Part shown: positions 1 to 8,666 of the stretch, in pieces
Position numbering within the stretch: position 1 is the stretch's first letter
Layout: every line of letters begins with the position of its first letter
Assembly (NCBI GenBank): GCA_038400315.1
Contig: CP151667.1
Location: forward strand, 6,335,174 to 6,399,173
From: Isosphaeraceae bacterium EP7
GTDB taxonomy: Bacteria > Planctomycetota > Planctomycetia > Isosphaerales > Isosphaeraceae
DNA: 64,000 bases
Direction: 5' to 3'
Notes under the pieces: generated by a model
Databases searched by the model: none
What the model was told of the DNA's origin: nothing
Seen by the model: only the letters and a program-made list of their open reading frames with translations
Made by a program: the position numbers and the translations under genes

Positions 1-360
1 CGCCCTGCCCCCGGCGGCGGCCTCGATCTCGTCGCACTCGGCGGCCGTGCGCTGGTCGTTCCAGAGCAGGGCCGGCCGGATGACCTCGCCCGCTTCATCC
101 AGGAAGACCGAACCGTGCATCTGCCCGCTGAGGCCGATGCCCGCGACGTCGGACGGCTTCAGGCCCGCGCCCGACATCACCCGGCTGACCGTGTCCGCGG
201 TCGCCTTCCACCAGAGCTCGGGCTCCTGCTCCGACCACCCCGCCCTGGGGTGGCTGCACGGATATTCGGCCGACGCCGAGGCGAGGATCGCCCCCTTGGC
301 GTCGACGGCGATGGTCTTGGTCCCCGACGTGCCGATGTCGATCCCGAGCGTGACGGCCAA
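1..360 (-). CDS. xylB: Xylulokinase (FGGY kinase), N-terminal part, cut by window edge
   Basis: Only the first 120 residues are inside the window. They carry GIDIGTSGTK (phosphate-binding start of the FGGY fold), GLSGQMHG (sugar-binding segment) and LWNDQRT, a combination typical of xylulokinases, which phosphorylate D-xylulose to xylulose 5-phosphate in the cytoplasm. The start is TTG at 360: no ATG or GTG lies between the preceding in-frame TAG (364-366) and the conserved GIDIGTSG. A GGGGAGGG ribosome binding site (368-375) sits at the right distance and overlaps the end of the upstream hydrolase gene. The two genes are therefore tightly coupled. The catalytic aspartate lies beyond the window edge. 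Family is sure; substrate (xylulose versus a related ketose) is likely. Confidence 0.9.
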   Translation of the reverse strand, partial: MAVTLGIDIGTSGTKTIAVDAKGAILASASAEYPCSHPRAGWSEQEPELWWKATADTVSRVMSGAGLKPSDVAGIGLSGQMHGSVFLDEAGEVIRPALLWNDQRTAAECDEIEAAAGGRA

Positions 361-363
361 GAC

Positions 364-1218
364 CTAACCCTCCCCGGTCAGCACCCAGGCCTCGCCGCAG
401 CGCAACGCCCGGGCCGTCACCCCCGCCGGCAGCGCCCGGGCCAGTTGCCCGAACTCCTCGACGGAGGCCGTGTTGAATGTGAACATTTCATAATGATGAG
501 GCACGACGAACCGGGGCCGCACCGCGGCCGCCAATGCCAGCGCCTCGGCCGACGACATGTTCCCCGGCACGCCCCGCGCCGGGTCCCGGCCGTTGATCGG
601 CAGGAACATCGCGTCGAACGCCCCCGGCCCCAGCGCCCCGACGAGCCCGTCGTAAACGAGCCCGTCGCCGCTGTGGTAGACCCTGATCCCGTCGGCCTCG
701 ATCACGAACCCCAGGTAAAGATGACGCCCCGCCGCATCCGTGTCGAGCCCCTCGTGCGCCGAAGCCAGGGCCCGGACCCGGAACCCCGCCACCTCCACCG
801 ACTCCCCCGCGTCCAGCCCCAGCAGCCGTCCCGCATCCAGGCCCATCCCCGCCGCATGCTCCAGCAGGCTCGCCGGCAGCCCCAGCAACGCCCCCGGAGA
901 CGCCGCCATCAACCCCGGCATCGTCCCCGGGTCCAGATGGTCCGAATGCTTGTGGCTCGCCAGAATAAGGTCCACCCCGGCCAGATCATGCCCCCGAAGC
1001 GGGGCCTCGGTCATCCGCACATGCGGCTTGTCGGTTTCGGCATATTTGGTCGTCAGGTGCTCGGACAGATAAGGGTCGATGACCAGCAGGCCCGTCCGAG
1101 ACTTGATGACGAACCCGCTCTGCCCTAGCCACCAGACGATCAGCGAGCCGGCCTCGGGACTGGCCCCGGCGATCTCCTCGACGAGTTCGGCCCCTTTGCG
1201 AACGGGCTGAATGAGCAT
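364..1218 (-). CDS. MBL-fold metallo-hydrolase, UlaG-like
   Basis: A 284-residue protein of the beta-lactamase-fold superfamily. The metal motif is seen as SHKHSDHLD (HxHxDH), followed by YHSGD and a late PHHYEMF histidine segment that supplies further ligands. Length and layout match UlaG-type L-ascorbate-6-phosphate lactonases and related cytoplasmic hydrolases of unknown substrate. The ATG at 1218 is chosen because conserved sequence (WWLGQSGFVIK) starts about 28 residues later and because reading further upstream would run through the divergent Fic gene. It is transcribed with xylulokinase, whose start lies 3 bp past its stop, so a role in sugar-phosphate or pentose catabolism is a fair inference. 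The exact substrate is unknown. Confidence 0.8.
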   Translation of the reverse strand: MLIQPVRKGAELVEEIAGASPEAGSLIVWWLGQSGFVIKSRTGLLVIDPYLSEHLTTKYAETDKPHVRMTEAPLRGHDLAGVDLILASHKHSDHLDPGTMPGLMAASPGALLGLPASLLEHAAGMGLDAGRLLGLDAGESVEVAGFRVRALASAHEGLDTDAAGRHLYLGFVIEADGIRVYHSGDGLVYDGLVGALGPGAFDAMFLPINGRDPARGVPGNMSSAEALALAAAVRPRFVVPHHYEMFTFNTASVEEFGQLARALPAGVTARALRCGEAWVLTGEG

Positions 1219-1258
1219 CGGATAACACCCCCTGGACTCGCCGCCCTTTGGATTGCCC

Positions 1259-1301
1259 GTGCGGAGCAAATCGCGTATTCTCTCCGCACAACATGCGGAG
1301 A
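1259..1301. promoter_or_regulatory. Triple TGCGGAG operator-like site in divergent promoter region
   Basis: Three copies of TGCGGAG occur in 43 bp: forward at 1260-1266, inverted at 1282-1288, forward at 1294-1300. The last two form a perfect 8-bp inverted repeat (TCTCCGCA, 5-nt spacer, TGCGGAGA), and the first two form another (GTGCGGAG ... CTCCGCAC). The site lies between the start of the hydrolase gene (1218) and the Fic gene (1309). The final GGAG is also the Fic ribosome binding site, so protein binding or RNA folding could block Fic translation or transcription. The regulator is not identified; the C-terminal HTH-like part of Fic itself is a candidate. Confidence 0.5.
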
Positions 1302-1308
1302 AAAAGTC

Positions 1309-2415
1309 GTGTGGATTCACGAGCACCCCGACTGGCCTCATTTCATCTGGGACGCCGCGTCGATCACCGATCGCCTTGCCTCTCTGCGGCACCGCCAGGG
1401 GAGGCTCGTCGGCCGTATGGAAGGCCTCGGCTTCCGCCTGCGCGGCGAGGCCGAGCTTGCCACACTCACCGAGAACGTCCTGCGATCGAGCGAGATCGAG
1501 GGTGACATCCTCGAACCCGAGCAAGTCCGGTCGTCGATCGCGCGTCGACTGGGGATCGACATCGGCGGCCTTCTCCCCGCCGATCGGCGCGTCGAAGGGG
1601 TCGTCGAGATGATGCTCGACGCCGCCCAGAACAGCCAGGCCCCACTCTCCGCCGAACGTCTCTACAACTGGCATGCCGCCCTGTTCCCGACCGGCCGTAG
1701 CGGCCTGGGCCGGATCGTCGTCGGCTCCTGGAGGGACGACGCCAACGGCCCGATGCAGGTCGTCTCGGGACCGATCGGCAAGGAACGGGTCCACTTTCAG
1801 GCGCCGGAGGCCGGTCGTCTCGAAGCCGAGATGACGCACTTCCTCGACAACTTCAACGCCGAAACCGCCATCGATCCGGTCATCAAGGCCGCGATCGCGC
1901 ATCTCTGGTTCGTGACCATCCACCCCTTCGACGACGGCAACGGCCGGATCGCCCGCGCCATCGCCGACCTGGCCCTCGCCCGCTCCGACCGCAGCCCCCA
2001 GCGATTCTACAGCATGTCGGCCCAGATCCAGCTCGAGCGCAAGGCCTATTACGAGATCCTCGAACAGACCCAGAACGGCCCCCTCGACATCACCCTCTGG
2101 CTCGACTGGTTCCTGGCCTGTCTCGACCGCTCGCTCGTCGGCGCAGAGCAGACGTTGACGGCGGTGCTGACAAAAGCCCGGTTCTGGGAGGCCCATTCCG
2201 AGCAACCCTTCAACGACCGCCAGCGCAAGATCATCAACCTTCTGCTCGATGGGTTTGACGGCAAACTCACGTCTTCCAAATGGGCGAAGCTAGGCAAATG
2301 CTCGCAGGACACGGCGCATCGTGACATCGTCGACCTGATGGGCCGCCACATTCTTGCTCAGGAAGGTGTCGGCCGCGGGACGGCGTATTCACTTGTCGAA
2401 ACAGATTCGATGTAA
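1309..2415 (+). CDS. Fic family protein with DUF4172 domain (probable AMPylator)
   Basis: A 368-residue protein starting at GTG, 7 nt after a GGAGA site. Residues 1-80 match the DUF4172 N-terminal domain (opening MWIHEHPDWPHF). Residues 60-65 (SSEIEG) fit the Fic inhibitory-helix motif (S/T)xxxE(G/N), which keeps the enzyme off by obstructing ATP. The catalytic loop HPFDDGNGR is at 205-213 with all key residues (His, Asp, Asn, Arg). The last ~60 residues (from about 305) look like a winged-helix DNA-binding segment. Fic proteins usually transfer AMP from ATP to hydroxyl side chains of a target protein. No antitoxin gene is next to it, which agrees with the inhibitory motif being internal. Target unknown; autoregulation through the upstream TGCGGAG sites is inference. 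Confidence 0.9.
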   Translation: MWIHEHPDWPHFIWDAASITDRLASLRHRQGRLVGRMEGLGFRLRGEAELATLTENVLRSSEIEGDILEPEQVRSSIARRLGIDIGGLLPADRRVEGVVEMMLDAAQNSQAPLSAERLYNWHAALFPTGRSGLGRIVVGSWRDDANGPMQVVSGPIGKERVHFQAPEAGRLEAEMTHFLDNFNAETAIDPVIKAAIAHLWFVTIHPFDDGNGRIARAIADLALARSDRSPQRFYSMSAQIQLERKAYYEILEQTQNGPLDITLWLDWFLACLDRSLVGAEQTLTAVLTKARFWEAHSEQPFNDRQRKIINLLLDGFDGKLTSSKWAKLGKCSQDTAHRDIVDLMGRHILAQEGVGRGTAYSLVETDSM

Positions 2416-2416
2416 G

Positions 2417-2746
2417 CTACGCAAGATCGTCCCTGTCCAACGACTCTGGTTTCCGCTTCCCGCCACGCCTGCCCCGCACGAAGACCACCAATGGGCCAAC
2501 GACGGCGAACGCCGAGGCGGCGAGCAGGAGATTCCTATGGAGCCGGATGGTCTCCCAGGTCCGAAACGACGCATCTTCCCCCGCAGCCGCGACGATGACC
2601 ATGAAGAACATCAGCGAGACACCCAGAACGAAAAAACTCCAGGCGATCCGATCGCTCAGAGGTTTCGACGACGCGCCGGGCTTCCAGAGTCTTGTAAGGA
2701 GCAATGCGAGCAACACGCAGGACAGATAGAGCGGGAAACAACCCAT
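2417..2746 (-). CDS. Small membrane protein, unknown function
   Basis: 109 residues with three hydrophobic stretches (about 3-19, 33-54, 72-90) and a basic, charged C-terminus (RGRRGGKRK). It shares the segment SDRIAWSFFVLG with the next minus-strand gene (SDRIAWSCFFLG), and both end with a hydrophobic segment followed by basic residues, so the two are tandem paralogues. Its stop lies 1 bp beyond the convergent Fic stop. I do not recognise a family. It is likely a real gene because the pair is conserved within the window; the exact start is less sure. Confidence 0.55.
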   Translation of the reverse strand: MGCFPLYLSCVLLALLLTRLWKPGASSKPLSDRIAWSFFVLGVSLMFFMVIVAAAGEDASFRTWETIRLHRNLLLAASAFAVVGPLVVFVRGRRGGKRKPESLDRDDLA

Positions 2747-2810
2747 GAGAGGCCTCCGCGATCATCCGGCTCACGTCAGACTCGCCGAACCCTCGAACTT
2801 GTGAGGAATC

Positions 2811-3176
2811 TCAATTCATCGACGCGAAATCGTTCAAGTCCTCCGACTTCGCGGCAGGTTTCTTACGGAGTCGAGTCACGAAGAACGCTACAAGCGGGCC
2901 GCCCAGAGTGATCGAGATGGCGGCCATACCAAGCCAGAAGGTCTTACGCTTCCGAAGGAACTCCACCTGCAAGGGCTCCGGCCGCACTCCTTCATGCGAA
3001 GGTGTGGAAATAAAGAATAGATCGAGGACCACGCAGAACAAGAACAGACCGAGGAAAAAACAACTCCAGGCGATGCGGTCGGAACGGGATATCCCAGGTG
3101 CACCCGGCCTCCTGGGCGGGGTGAGATGATGGGCGAGCAGGATGAGGACCAACAACACACCAAATGCACATGTCAT
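2811..3176 (-). CDS. Small membrane protein, tandem paralogue of the downstream gene
   Basis: 121 residues with hydrophobic stretches near 4-16, 33-55 and 78-100, and a basic C-terminal tail. The motif SDRIAW followed by a long hydrophobic helix is shared with the gene at 2417-2746, as is the order of helices. This points to a local duplication. It lies 64 bp upstream of its paralogue on the same strand, so the two are probably co-transcribed. No enzyme motif is visible; function unknown. Confidence 0.5.
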   Translation of the reverse strand: MTCAFGVLLVLILLAHHLTPPRRPGAPGISRSDRIAWSCFFLGLFLFCVVLDLFFISTPSHEGVRPEPLQVEFLRKRKTFWLGMAAISITLGGPLVAFFVTRLRKKPAAKSEDLNDFASMN

Positions 3177-3238
3177 GAATTTATAATTTAACGTGCGATA
3201 ATATCAACCATGACCCACCTTGCTAGTCCACCTCGCAG

Positions 3239-4282
3239 TCATGCGGACGCCCCGCCGAGTTCCTGCCGCATAATCCTCGCCCCGTCCGCCAACGCCTTCG
3301 ACTTGGCGACCGCGATGTGGCGGGCCGTCTGCGAGAACCCGCAATCGGGGGTCACGGAAACCCTCGATGCGTCGAGGTGCTTCAAGACCAGGCGAATCCG
3401 CTCGGCGACAAGGTCGGCGGGCTCGACCCAGGTGTTCTTGACGTCGACGAGGCCGACGGCCACGTCCATGGTCTCGGGCAGGTCGGCGAGCAGCTCGACC
3501 TCGGCCATCTCGCGGCTGGCGAACTCGAAGGCCAGCTGGTCCACGCGGGCCCGGCCGATGTGCGGGAAGAGCGGGGCGTAGGAGCGGTGGGCGACGGCCC
3601 TTGCCCGGTAGTTGCCGAAGCACATGTGCATGCTGATGTAGGCGTCGACCCCCTCGACGGTGCGGGCCACCACGTCCAGGAACCGCTCGGGGTCGTCGGG
3701 GTGGCAGGAGAAGCTCGGCTCGTCGAGCTGGATCATGTCGACGCCGGCCGCGACCAGGGCCCGCAGCTCGGCGTTGACGATCGGGATCAGGGCCTCGGTG
3801 ACGGCACTGCGATCGGCGTAGACGTCGCCCCCGCCGATGCAGCCGGCCAGGGTGAACGGGCCCGGGACGGGGACCTTGGCCGGGGCGTCGGTGATCGTGC
3901 GGAACCGGCGATATTCCTCGACCGTGCCCAGGCCGCGAGGGGCCGTGATCGCGGCGACGCAGCGGTACTTGCTGCGCTGGTCGTGCGCCGGGGCACCCCA
4001 GAGGCGGGCCCTCGGCAGGGGGTCCAGCCCTTCCAGATAGTCATAAAAGCCGAGGTTGAAGTCGATCCGTTGCATCTCGCCGTCGGTGATCCGGTCGAGC
4101 CCCGCGCGGATCTGATCGTCGACGGCCAGGCGGACCGCGTCGCGCACGGCCTCCTCGCGGTCGAGCTTGCCGAACTGGTCGGGCTCGGCCGAGACGTCGG
4201 TGATGAACTTCTCGTACCAGCCGGGGAACGACCAGCTGCCGATGACGGTGGCCGGCAGAGGCGGATCTTGCGGTCGGTGCAT
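3239..4282 (-). CDS. Cobalamin-independent methionine synthase (MetE C-terminal) family protein
   Basis: A 347-residue single-domain protein corresponding to the catalytic half of MetE. The zinc ligands follow the MetE pattern: H219-x-C221 (SMHMCFGNY), E253 (AFEFAS) and C314 (PDCGFSQ). VDMIQLDEPSF (about 181-191) is the usual substrate-site strand. Full MetE is about 750 residues; the N-terminal half is absent, as in the short core-MetE enzymes. Proteins of this size transfer methyl or alkyl groups to a zinc-bound thiol (homocysteine, or coenzyme M-type thiols). I infer methyl transfer to homocysteine, but another thiol acceptor cannot be excluded. The ATG at 4282 precedes the conserved TVIGSWSFP start of the barrel. 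Confidence 0.85.
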   Translation of the reverse strand: MHRPQDPPLPATVIGSWSFPGWYEKFITDVSAEPDQFGKLDREEAVRDAVRLAVDDQIRAGLDRITDGEMQRIDFNLGFYDYLEGLDPLPRARLWGAPAHDQRSKYRCVAAITAPRGLGTVEEYRRFRTITDAPAKVPVPGPFTLAGCIGGGDVYADRSAVTEALIPIVNAELRALVAAGVDMIQLDEPSFSCHPDDPERFLDVVARTVEGVDAYISMHMCFGNYRARAVAHRSYAPLFPHIGRARVDQLAFEFASREMAEVELLADLPETMDVAVGLVDVKNTWVEPADLVAERIRLVLKHLDASRVSVTPDCGFSQTARHIAVAKSKALADGARIMRQELGGASA

Positions 4283-4319
4283 GGCTCGTCCGTCCAAGCG
4301 GGTTTGGTTCGGGTGGCGA

Positions 4320-4374
4320 GGGAAAACGGGGACTGACTCCGGAGCAAGGCGCAGGTATCTGTCCCCGTTTTCCC
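4320..4374. repeat. REP-like palindromic repeat with 14-bp arms
   Basis: GGGAAAACGGGGAC (4320-4333) and its exact reverse complement GTCCCCGTTTTCCC (4361-4374) flank a 27-nt centre. It sits in the 95-bp gap between the M1 peptidase gene and the MetE-like gene. A diverged relative with the same right end, GTCCCCATTTTCCCG, lies at 15022-15079. This looks like one member of a dispersed intergenic palindrome family. It could act as a transcript-stabilising or terminating hairpin; no RAYT transposase is in the window. Confidence 0.75.
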
Positions 4375-4377
4375 GGA

Positions 4378-6291
4378 TCAGGACTCGGGGCGCCCGATCA
4401 GCTTGTCGACCGACTCGACGGCGATCGGGTGATAGCCACGCCTGGCCTTCGCGTAGATCGCCCGGGCGCGGGCCAGACCTTCGGGGGTCTTCTTCAGCTC
4501 CGAGTACAGCGGCATCAGGTATTTGCGACGGCCGACGACCGCGAGGAACGCCTCGAGCTTCGCGTCGGCCGGCTTGTATTTGGCGCGGATGGCCATCTGG
4601 AGCCACTCGGCGGCGATCTCCGAGTTGCCCCGGTCGGTCAGCTTGAAGGCGGCATCGAGGTCGGCCATCTTCTCGGGAGAGAGGTCGCGCGGCAGGCCCC
4701 GCAGGAAGCCCAGCCATTCCTGGGTCGACCAGTCGGCCGTTTCGATCCTGGCCAGAGGCATCGACCCATCCACATAACCTTTCACGGCCCGGTCGACCGC
4801 GGCGAGCCGGGGCGAGGTCGGCACGGTGTATTTCTCGTCGAGGCCGGGCTTCTCGATCCAGCCGTCCACGTCGATCGACTCGGCGAGCTTCGGGTCCGAC
4901 GCCAGCAAGGTCTTCTCCAGGTGGTCGCGGAACTCGGCGGTCGTCAGGCTGCGGAAGGCGAACTTGTCGAAGTAGCCTTTGATGAACGCATCGAACTTCT
5001 CTCGGCCGAACGTCTCTTCGAGCGTCTTCAGGAAGAGGGCCCCCTTCTCATATGGGATGCCCGTCACCCCCTCGTCGGGGTCGCGGCCGGCCAGGTCGAT
5101 GTGAAGGATCTGGTCGGCGGGCTTCAGCTCCTTCACCTCGGCCTTCAGCTTGGCCAGGCCCAGGACGTCGTCCATCCGGGCGCGGTCGGCGCCGAAGACA
5201 TCCTCGATGATCCGGCCTTCGATGTAGGTGGTGAACCCCTCATTGAGCCAGAAGTCGCGCCAGGTGGCATTGGTCACCAGGTTGCCCGACCACGAGTGCG
5301 CCAGCTCGTGCGCCACCAGCGAGACCAGGCTGCGGTCGCCGGCCAGGATCGTGGGGGTGGCGAACGTGAGTTTGGGGTTTTCCATGCCGCCATACGGGAA
5401 GCTCGGCGGCAGGACGAGCAGGTCGTACCGGCCCCAGCGATAAGGGCCGTAGCGATCCTCGGCCACCTTCACCATCGTCTCCGTATCGGCGAACTCGAAC
5501 GCGGCGCGGTCCACCAGCGACGGCTCGGCATACACCCCCGTGCGCGGGCCGAGCTGGCGGAAGGCCAGATCGCCCACCCCCAGCGCGATGAGGTACGCGG
5601 GGATCGGCTGCGGCATGGCGAACCGGAAGACCTCGGGCACGTCGCCCGCGGGCAGATGGTCGGCCGACATCACCGCCGTCAGCCCCTTCGGCACCCGAAT
5701 GCTGGCCGTGTACGTCAGGCGGACGCCTGGCGAGTCCTGCACCGGGATCCATGAACGCGCGTGGATCGCCTGCGACTGCGTGAACAGGAACGGATTCTCG
5801 CCGCCAGCCGTCTGCACCGGGTCGAGCCATTGCAGGGCCGTCGCACCCGGCGTCGTCTTGTACGTCACCCGCACGGCGCCCGCGTCGCTGGGCACGTCAA
5901 TCGCCAGGGGAGCCCCCAGGATCGGGTCGGCCTTGCCCAACTCGAACTTCACCCCCTTGAACGGCCCTCCGACCGTCGGGGCCCACTCGACGGAGGCAAT
6001 CTCCAGCGCCCTCGTGTCGAGCACCAGCTTGGCGTCTACAGGGCAGCCGGCCTCGCGGGCCACCGTCAGGACGGCGCTCCCCAGGATCGCCTTGCGCTCG
6101 AAGTCGACCTCCAGGTCGAGATCAACATTCGTGACCCGGATCTGGTCGGGATTGCCGTACGAGTGCGGGTCGCGCTTCGAGTCGGCGGCGAGGCCCGGCG
6201 TGCAGGCGTTCATGAAAGCGGCCCCGGCCAGGACGAGGGAGGCCACCGCGCGGCGGCTCCGTTTCAGGTGGTTCGACATGGAGGTTTTCAT
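4378..6291 (-). CDS. M1 family metallo-aminopeptidase, leukotriene A4 hydrolase-like
   Basis: 637 residues with an N-terminal export signal (hydrophobic 15-27, then a cysteine at 30, so a lipoprotein anchor is possible although the lipobox is poor). The exopeptidase motif GGMEN is at 301-305 and the zinc site HELAH (328-332) is followed 18 residues later by E351 (NEGFTTYIE), the complete gluzincin set. The C-terminal 200 residues resemble the helical C-terminal domain of LTA4H/aminopeptidase B. It should remove N-terminal amino acids from peptides, probably in the periplasm. The M28 peptidase at 6732-8399 is nearby on the same strand, suggesting a shared role in peptide scavenging. Confidence 0.92.
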   Translation of the reverse strand: MKTSMSNHLKRSRRAVASLVLAGAAFMNACTPGLAADSKRDPHSYGNPDQIRVTNVDLDLEVDFERKAILGSAVLTVAREAGCPVDAKLVLDTRALEIASVEWAPTVGGPFKGVKFELGKADPILGAPLAIDVPSDAGAVRVTYKTTPGATALQWLDPVQTAGGENPFLFTQSQAIHARSWIPVQDSPGVRLTYTASIRVPKGLTAVMSADHLPAGDVPEVFRFAMPQPIPAYLIALGVGDLAFRQLGPRTGVYAEPSLVDRAAFEFADTETMVKVAEDRYGPYRWGRYDLLVLPPSFPYGGMENPKLTFATPTILAGDRSLVSLVAHELAHSWSGNLVTNATWRDFWLNEGFTTYIEGRIIEDVFGADRARMDDVLGLAKLKAEVKELKPADQILHIDLAGRDPDEGVTGIPYEKGALFLKTLEETFGREKFDAFIKGYFDKFAFRSLTTAEFRDHLEKTLLASDPKLAESIDVDGWIEKPGLDEKYTVPTSPRLAAVDRAVKGYVDGSMPLARIETADWSTQEWLGFLRGLPRDLSPEKMADLDAAFKLTDRGNSEIAAEWLQMAIRAKYKPADAKLEAFLAVVGRRKYLMPLYSELKKTPEGLARARAIYAKARRGYHPIAVESVDKLIGRPES

Positions 6292-6339
6292 GCAACTTCT
6301 GATTCCCGGAAGACCAGCAGAAATTCAATAGATCAAAAT

Positions 6340-6594
6340 CTACTGACCCAACTGACTGGCCATTGTCAAGAGGTCACGCTTGGCCGTTTCGATCAGTCGC
6401 TCCGCCGCCGATAGCTCGACGAGATAGACCACTGTCTCACCGGGCGGGGGCAACAGTTCGATCTTCAGTTGGCGATCACGATCATCCATGAAAATGGTAA
6501 TCCATAGGTGCTCTCTGCCGACCCAGATTTCGGCCACTGCGAGTCTAGAGTCCGGCCTGTTCGCCCAGACCATATTCAGTTTCGTCGTTGTCAT
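6340..6594 (-). CDS. Small hypothetical protein (84 aa)
   Basis: A short protein with a predicted beta-rich core (AVAEIWVGREHLWITIFMDD, then KIELLPPPGE) and a C-terminal helix (SAAERLIETAKRDLLTMA). No signal peptide, no membrane segment, no family that I recognise. It lies 48 bp upstream of the M1 peptidase start on the same strand and may be its operon partner. Balanced residue usage supports a real gene, but there is no independent proof. Confidence 0.5.
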   Translation of the reverse strand: MTTTKLNMVWANRPDSRLAVAEIWVGREHLWITIFMDDRDRQLKIELLPPPGETVVYLVELSAAERLIETAKRDLLTMASQLGQ

Positions 6595-6679
6595 CTCAGA
6601 CCGACTCGCTCGGCCTTATTGCAAACGCCGGATCGAAGGAGGCAAAGTCCTCCTCGAGGCCCGACCGCCGCCGGGCCGG

Positions 6680-6707
6680 ATTGGCCCCGACTCTATCGGG
6701 GGCCAAT
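6680..6707 (-). terminator. Hairpin after the M28 peptidase gene
   Basis: ATTGGCCCCGA (6680-6690) pairs with TCGGGGGCCAAT (6696-6707) across a 5-nt loop, with one bulged G. It begins 25 bp beyond the peptidase stop codon. There is no U-run, as is common in high-G+C genomes, so termination is inferred from position and stem strength only. Confidence 0.5.
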
Positions 6708-6731
6708 GGCTCGGGCAAGCGCCGGCGACAT

Positions 6732-8399
6732 TCATTTCGGGGCGACCCTGGCCTTGAGCATCGCCTCGCGGCGGGCCTTGAACTCGCTGCCCGGCTTCCA
6801 GGTCGGCAGCTCGGGGGCGTCGGCCACCGCTCGGCCCACGGCGGCGAACAGGTCCATGTCCTGCGCGGCCCCGGCCAGGTCCCAGTCGGGCTTCACCTCG
6901 TCGGTCACCTTGTGATAGTCCACCTGCGTGTACCGGTCTCGGGTCATCTTGCCGTAGTCGGACGGCCTGCCCACGTAGCGAGTGCCCGACTTGGGGTCGA
7001 GCGCCGGCACCCCCTGCTTGGCGAACTCGAAGTGGTCGGAACGGTAGTAATACCCCTTCTCAGGGTCCTCGTCGGGGCTAATCGCCCGTCCCTGCGCCTT
7101 TGCGGCGTCGGCCAGCACCTCGTCCAGGCTCGACAGCCCCGCGCCGATGCTGATCACGTCCTCGGTCTTGCCCCAGAGATTGATGACGTCCAGGTTGACC
7201 ACGGCCGCCGTCGTCTCCAGCGGATAGAGCGGATGACCCGCGTAAAACTTCGAGCCGAGCAGGCCTTTCTCTTCGGCCGTCACGAACAGGAACAGGAGCG
7301 AGCGTCTGGGCCGGGCGGCCTCGGGGCTGAACGTGCGGGCGATCTCCAGCACGCCCGCCACTCCCGAGGCGTTGTCCGCCGCCCCGTTGAAGATCTGGTC
7401 GCCCTTCAGCGTCGTGTCCCGGCCCAGGTGGTCCCAGTGGGCCGTGTACACGACGTGCTCGTCGGCCAGCTTCGGGTCCGAACCTTGCAGCCGACCGATC
7501 ACGTTCCTCGACTTCACCTCGCGGTCGACCTTGGTCACCTCGAAGTTGGCCCTGGCACCCAGCGGCACGGGCTTGAAGTCGGGGCGGCGGGCGGCTTCTT
7601 TCAGCGTGGCGAGGTCTTGGCCGCTCGCTTTGAGGAGCTTCTGCGCCGTCTCCAGGGCGATCCAGGACTCGACCGCGACGCGACCGGCGTTGCCGTCGGC
7701 GGCCGGGATGTCGAAGCCCTCGCCCGTCCAGCTGCCGATGACCACCGAGTAAGGGTAACCGGCCGGGACGGTCTCGTGGATCAGGATCGCGGCGGCGGCC
7801 CCCTTCTCGCTGGCGATCTCGTACTTGTAAGTCCAACGCCCGTAATATGTCATGGCCCGCCCCTTGAAGAAGGCGGGGTCGAGCTTCGAAGGGTCGGCCG
7901 GGTCGGGCACGGGCGGGTCATTCACCAGCATCACGATCGTCTTGCCGCGGACGTCGAGCCCCTTGTAGTCGTCCCAGCCATACTCAGGGGCCACCACGCC
8001 GTAGCCGACGAAGACGACGTCGGAGTTCTCCACCGTCACCCGATCGGCCTTGCGCCTGGAGGTCGCGACCCAGTCGTCGCTGGTCTTCAGCTCGACCTTC
8101 GTCCCGCCCACGTCGAACGAGCCCGACGACGCCTTGACCTTGAACCCGACAAGCGGTACCTCCTGCACATAGCTCCCGTCCGGGTTCCCAGGCGCCAGCC
8201 CCATCCCCCTCAGCTGGCCGACCAGGTAGTCGACGGTTTTGTCCTCGCCTGGCGTCGCCGGCCCTCGCCCTTCGAAGTCATCCGAGGCGAGCGCCTTGAT
8301 ATGCCCGAGCACCGCCTCGGGACTGACCTCGCCCGCGCAAGCCCCCCCTCCTTGCCAGGCCAGAATCAGAACCAGGGCCGCAGTCAACGCCTGACACAT
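6732..8399 (-). CDS. M28 family zinc peptidase with PA domain (secreted)
   Basis: 555 residues. A signal peptide (hydrophobic 6-16, AxA-like end near 22) is followed by an N-terminal segment of the peptidase, an inserted protease-associated (PA) region at about 120-260, and the catalytic domain. The two-zinc ligands and catalytic residues are visible: H321 (HWDHLG), D342 (NGAADNASG), E376/E377 (TAEEKGLLG), D404 (NLDVINLWG) and H456 ([10 protein letters not shown]). Such enzymes are aminopeptidases or carboxypeptidases working outside the cytoplasm. The ATG at 8399 is preceded by GGGAGCG; longer in-frame readings upstream lack a signal peptide. A hairpin follows the stop. Confidence 0.92.
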   Translation of the reverse strand: MCQALTAALVLILAWQGGGACAGEVSPEAVLGHIKALASDDFEGRGPATPGEDKTVDYLVGQLRGMGLAPGNPDGSYVQEVPLVGFKVKASSGSFDVGGTKVELKTSDDWVATSRRKADRVTVENSDVVFVGYGVVAPEYGWDDYKGLDVRGKTIVMLVNDPPVPDPADPSKLDPAFFKGRAMTYYGRWTYKYEIASEKGAAAAILIHETVPAGYPYSVVIGSWTGEGFDIPAADGNAGRVAVESWIALETAQKLLKASGQDLATLKEAARRPDFKPVPLGARANFEVTKVDREVKSRNVIGRLQGSDPKLADEHVVYTAHWDHLGRDTTLKGDQIFNGAADNASGVAGVLEIARTFSPEAARPRRSLLFLFVTAEEKGLLGSKFYAGHPLYPLETTAAVVNLDVINLWGKTEDVISIGAGLSSLDEVLADAAKAQGRAISPDEDPEKGYYYRSDHFEFAKQGVPALDPKSGTRYVGRPSDYGKMTRDRYTQVDYHKVTDEVKPDWDLAGAAQDMDLFAAVGRAVADAPELPTWKPGSEFKARREAMLKARVAPK

Positions 8400-8666
8400 C
8401 GGGGTCGCTCCCGCAGAGATTGCCTCCCCGTCGAAAGCCGGGAGGTTCGAGCCGTCATGATAAACGCAGGCCGAGGGCGTGGCCAACCGGCCGGAGGGTG
8501 CCGAAGCAGGTCGGACGCGGGTCAAGGGGCCAGAAGGGTTTGCCAACCCCCCCAGATTCTCCCCTACCCCTCGCCTGTTCAAGCCGCCGTCCAGGTCGGT
8601 CGATAGACTTCCCATGAGTGGGGGCGTCCGGAGTGGCGCCGTCGAAGGGGGCATGGAGGCCGGGTC

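Noticed and set aside
8440-8465. tRNA T-loop-like GGTTCGAGCC
   Set aside because: No acceptor or anticodon stem can be built around it.
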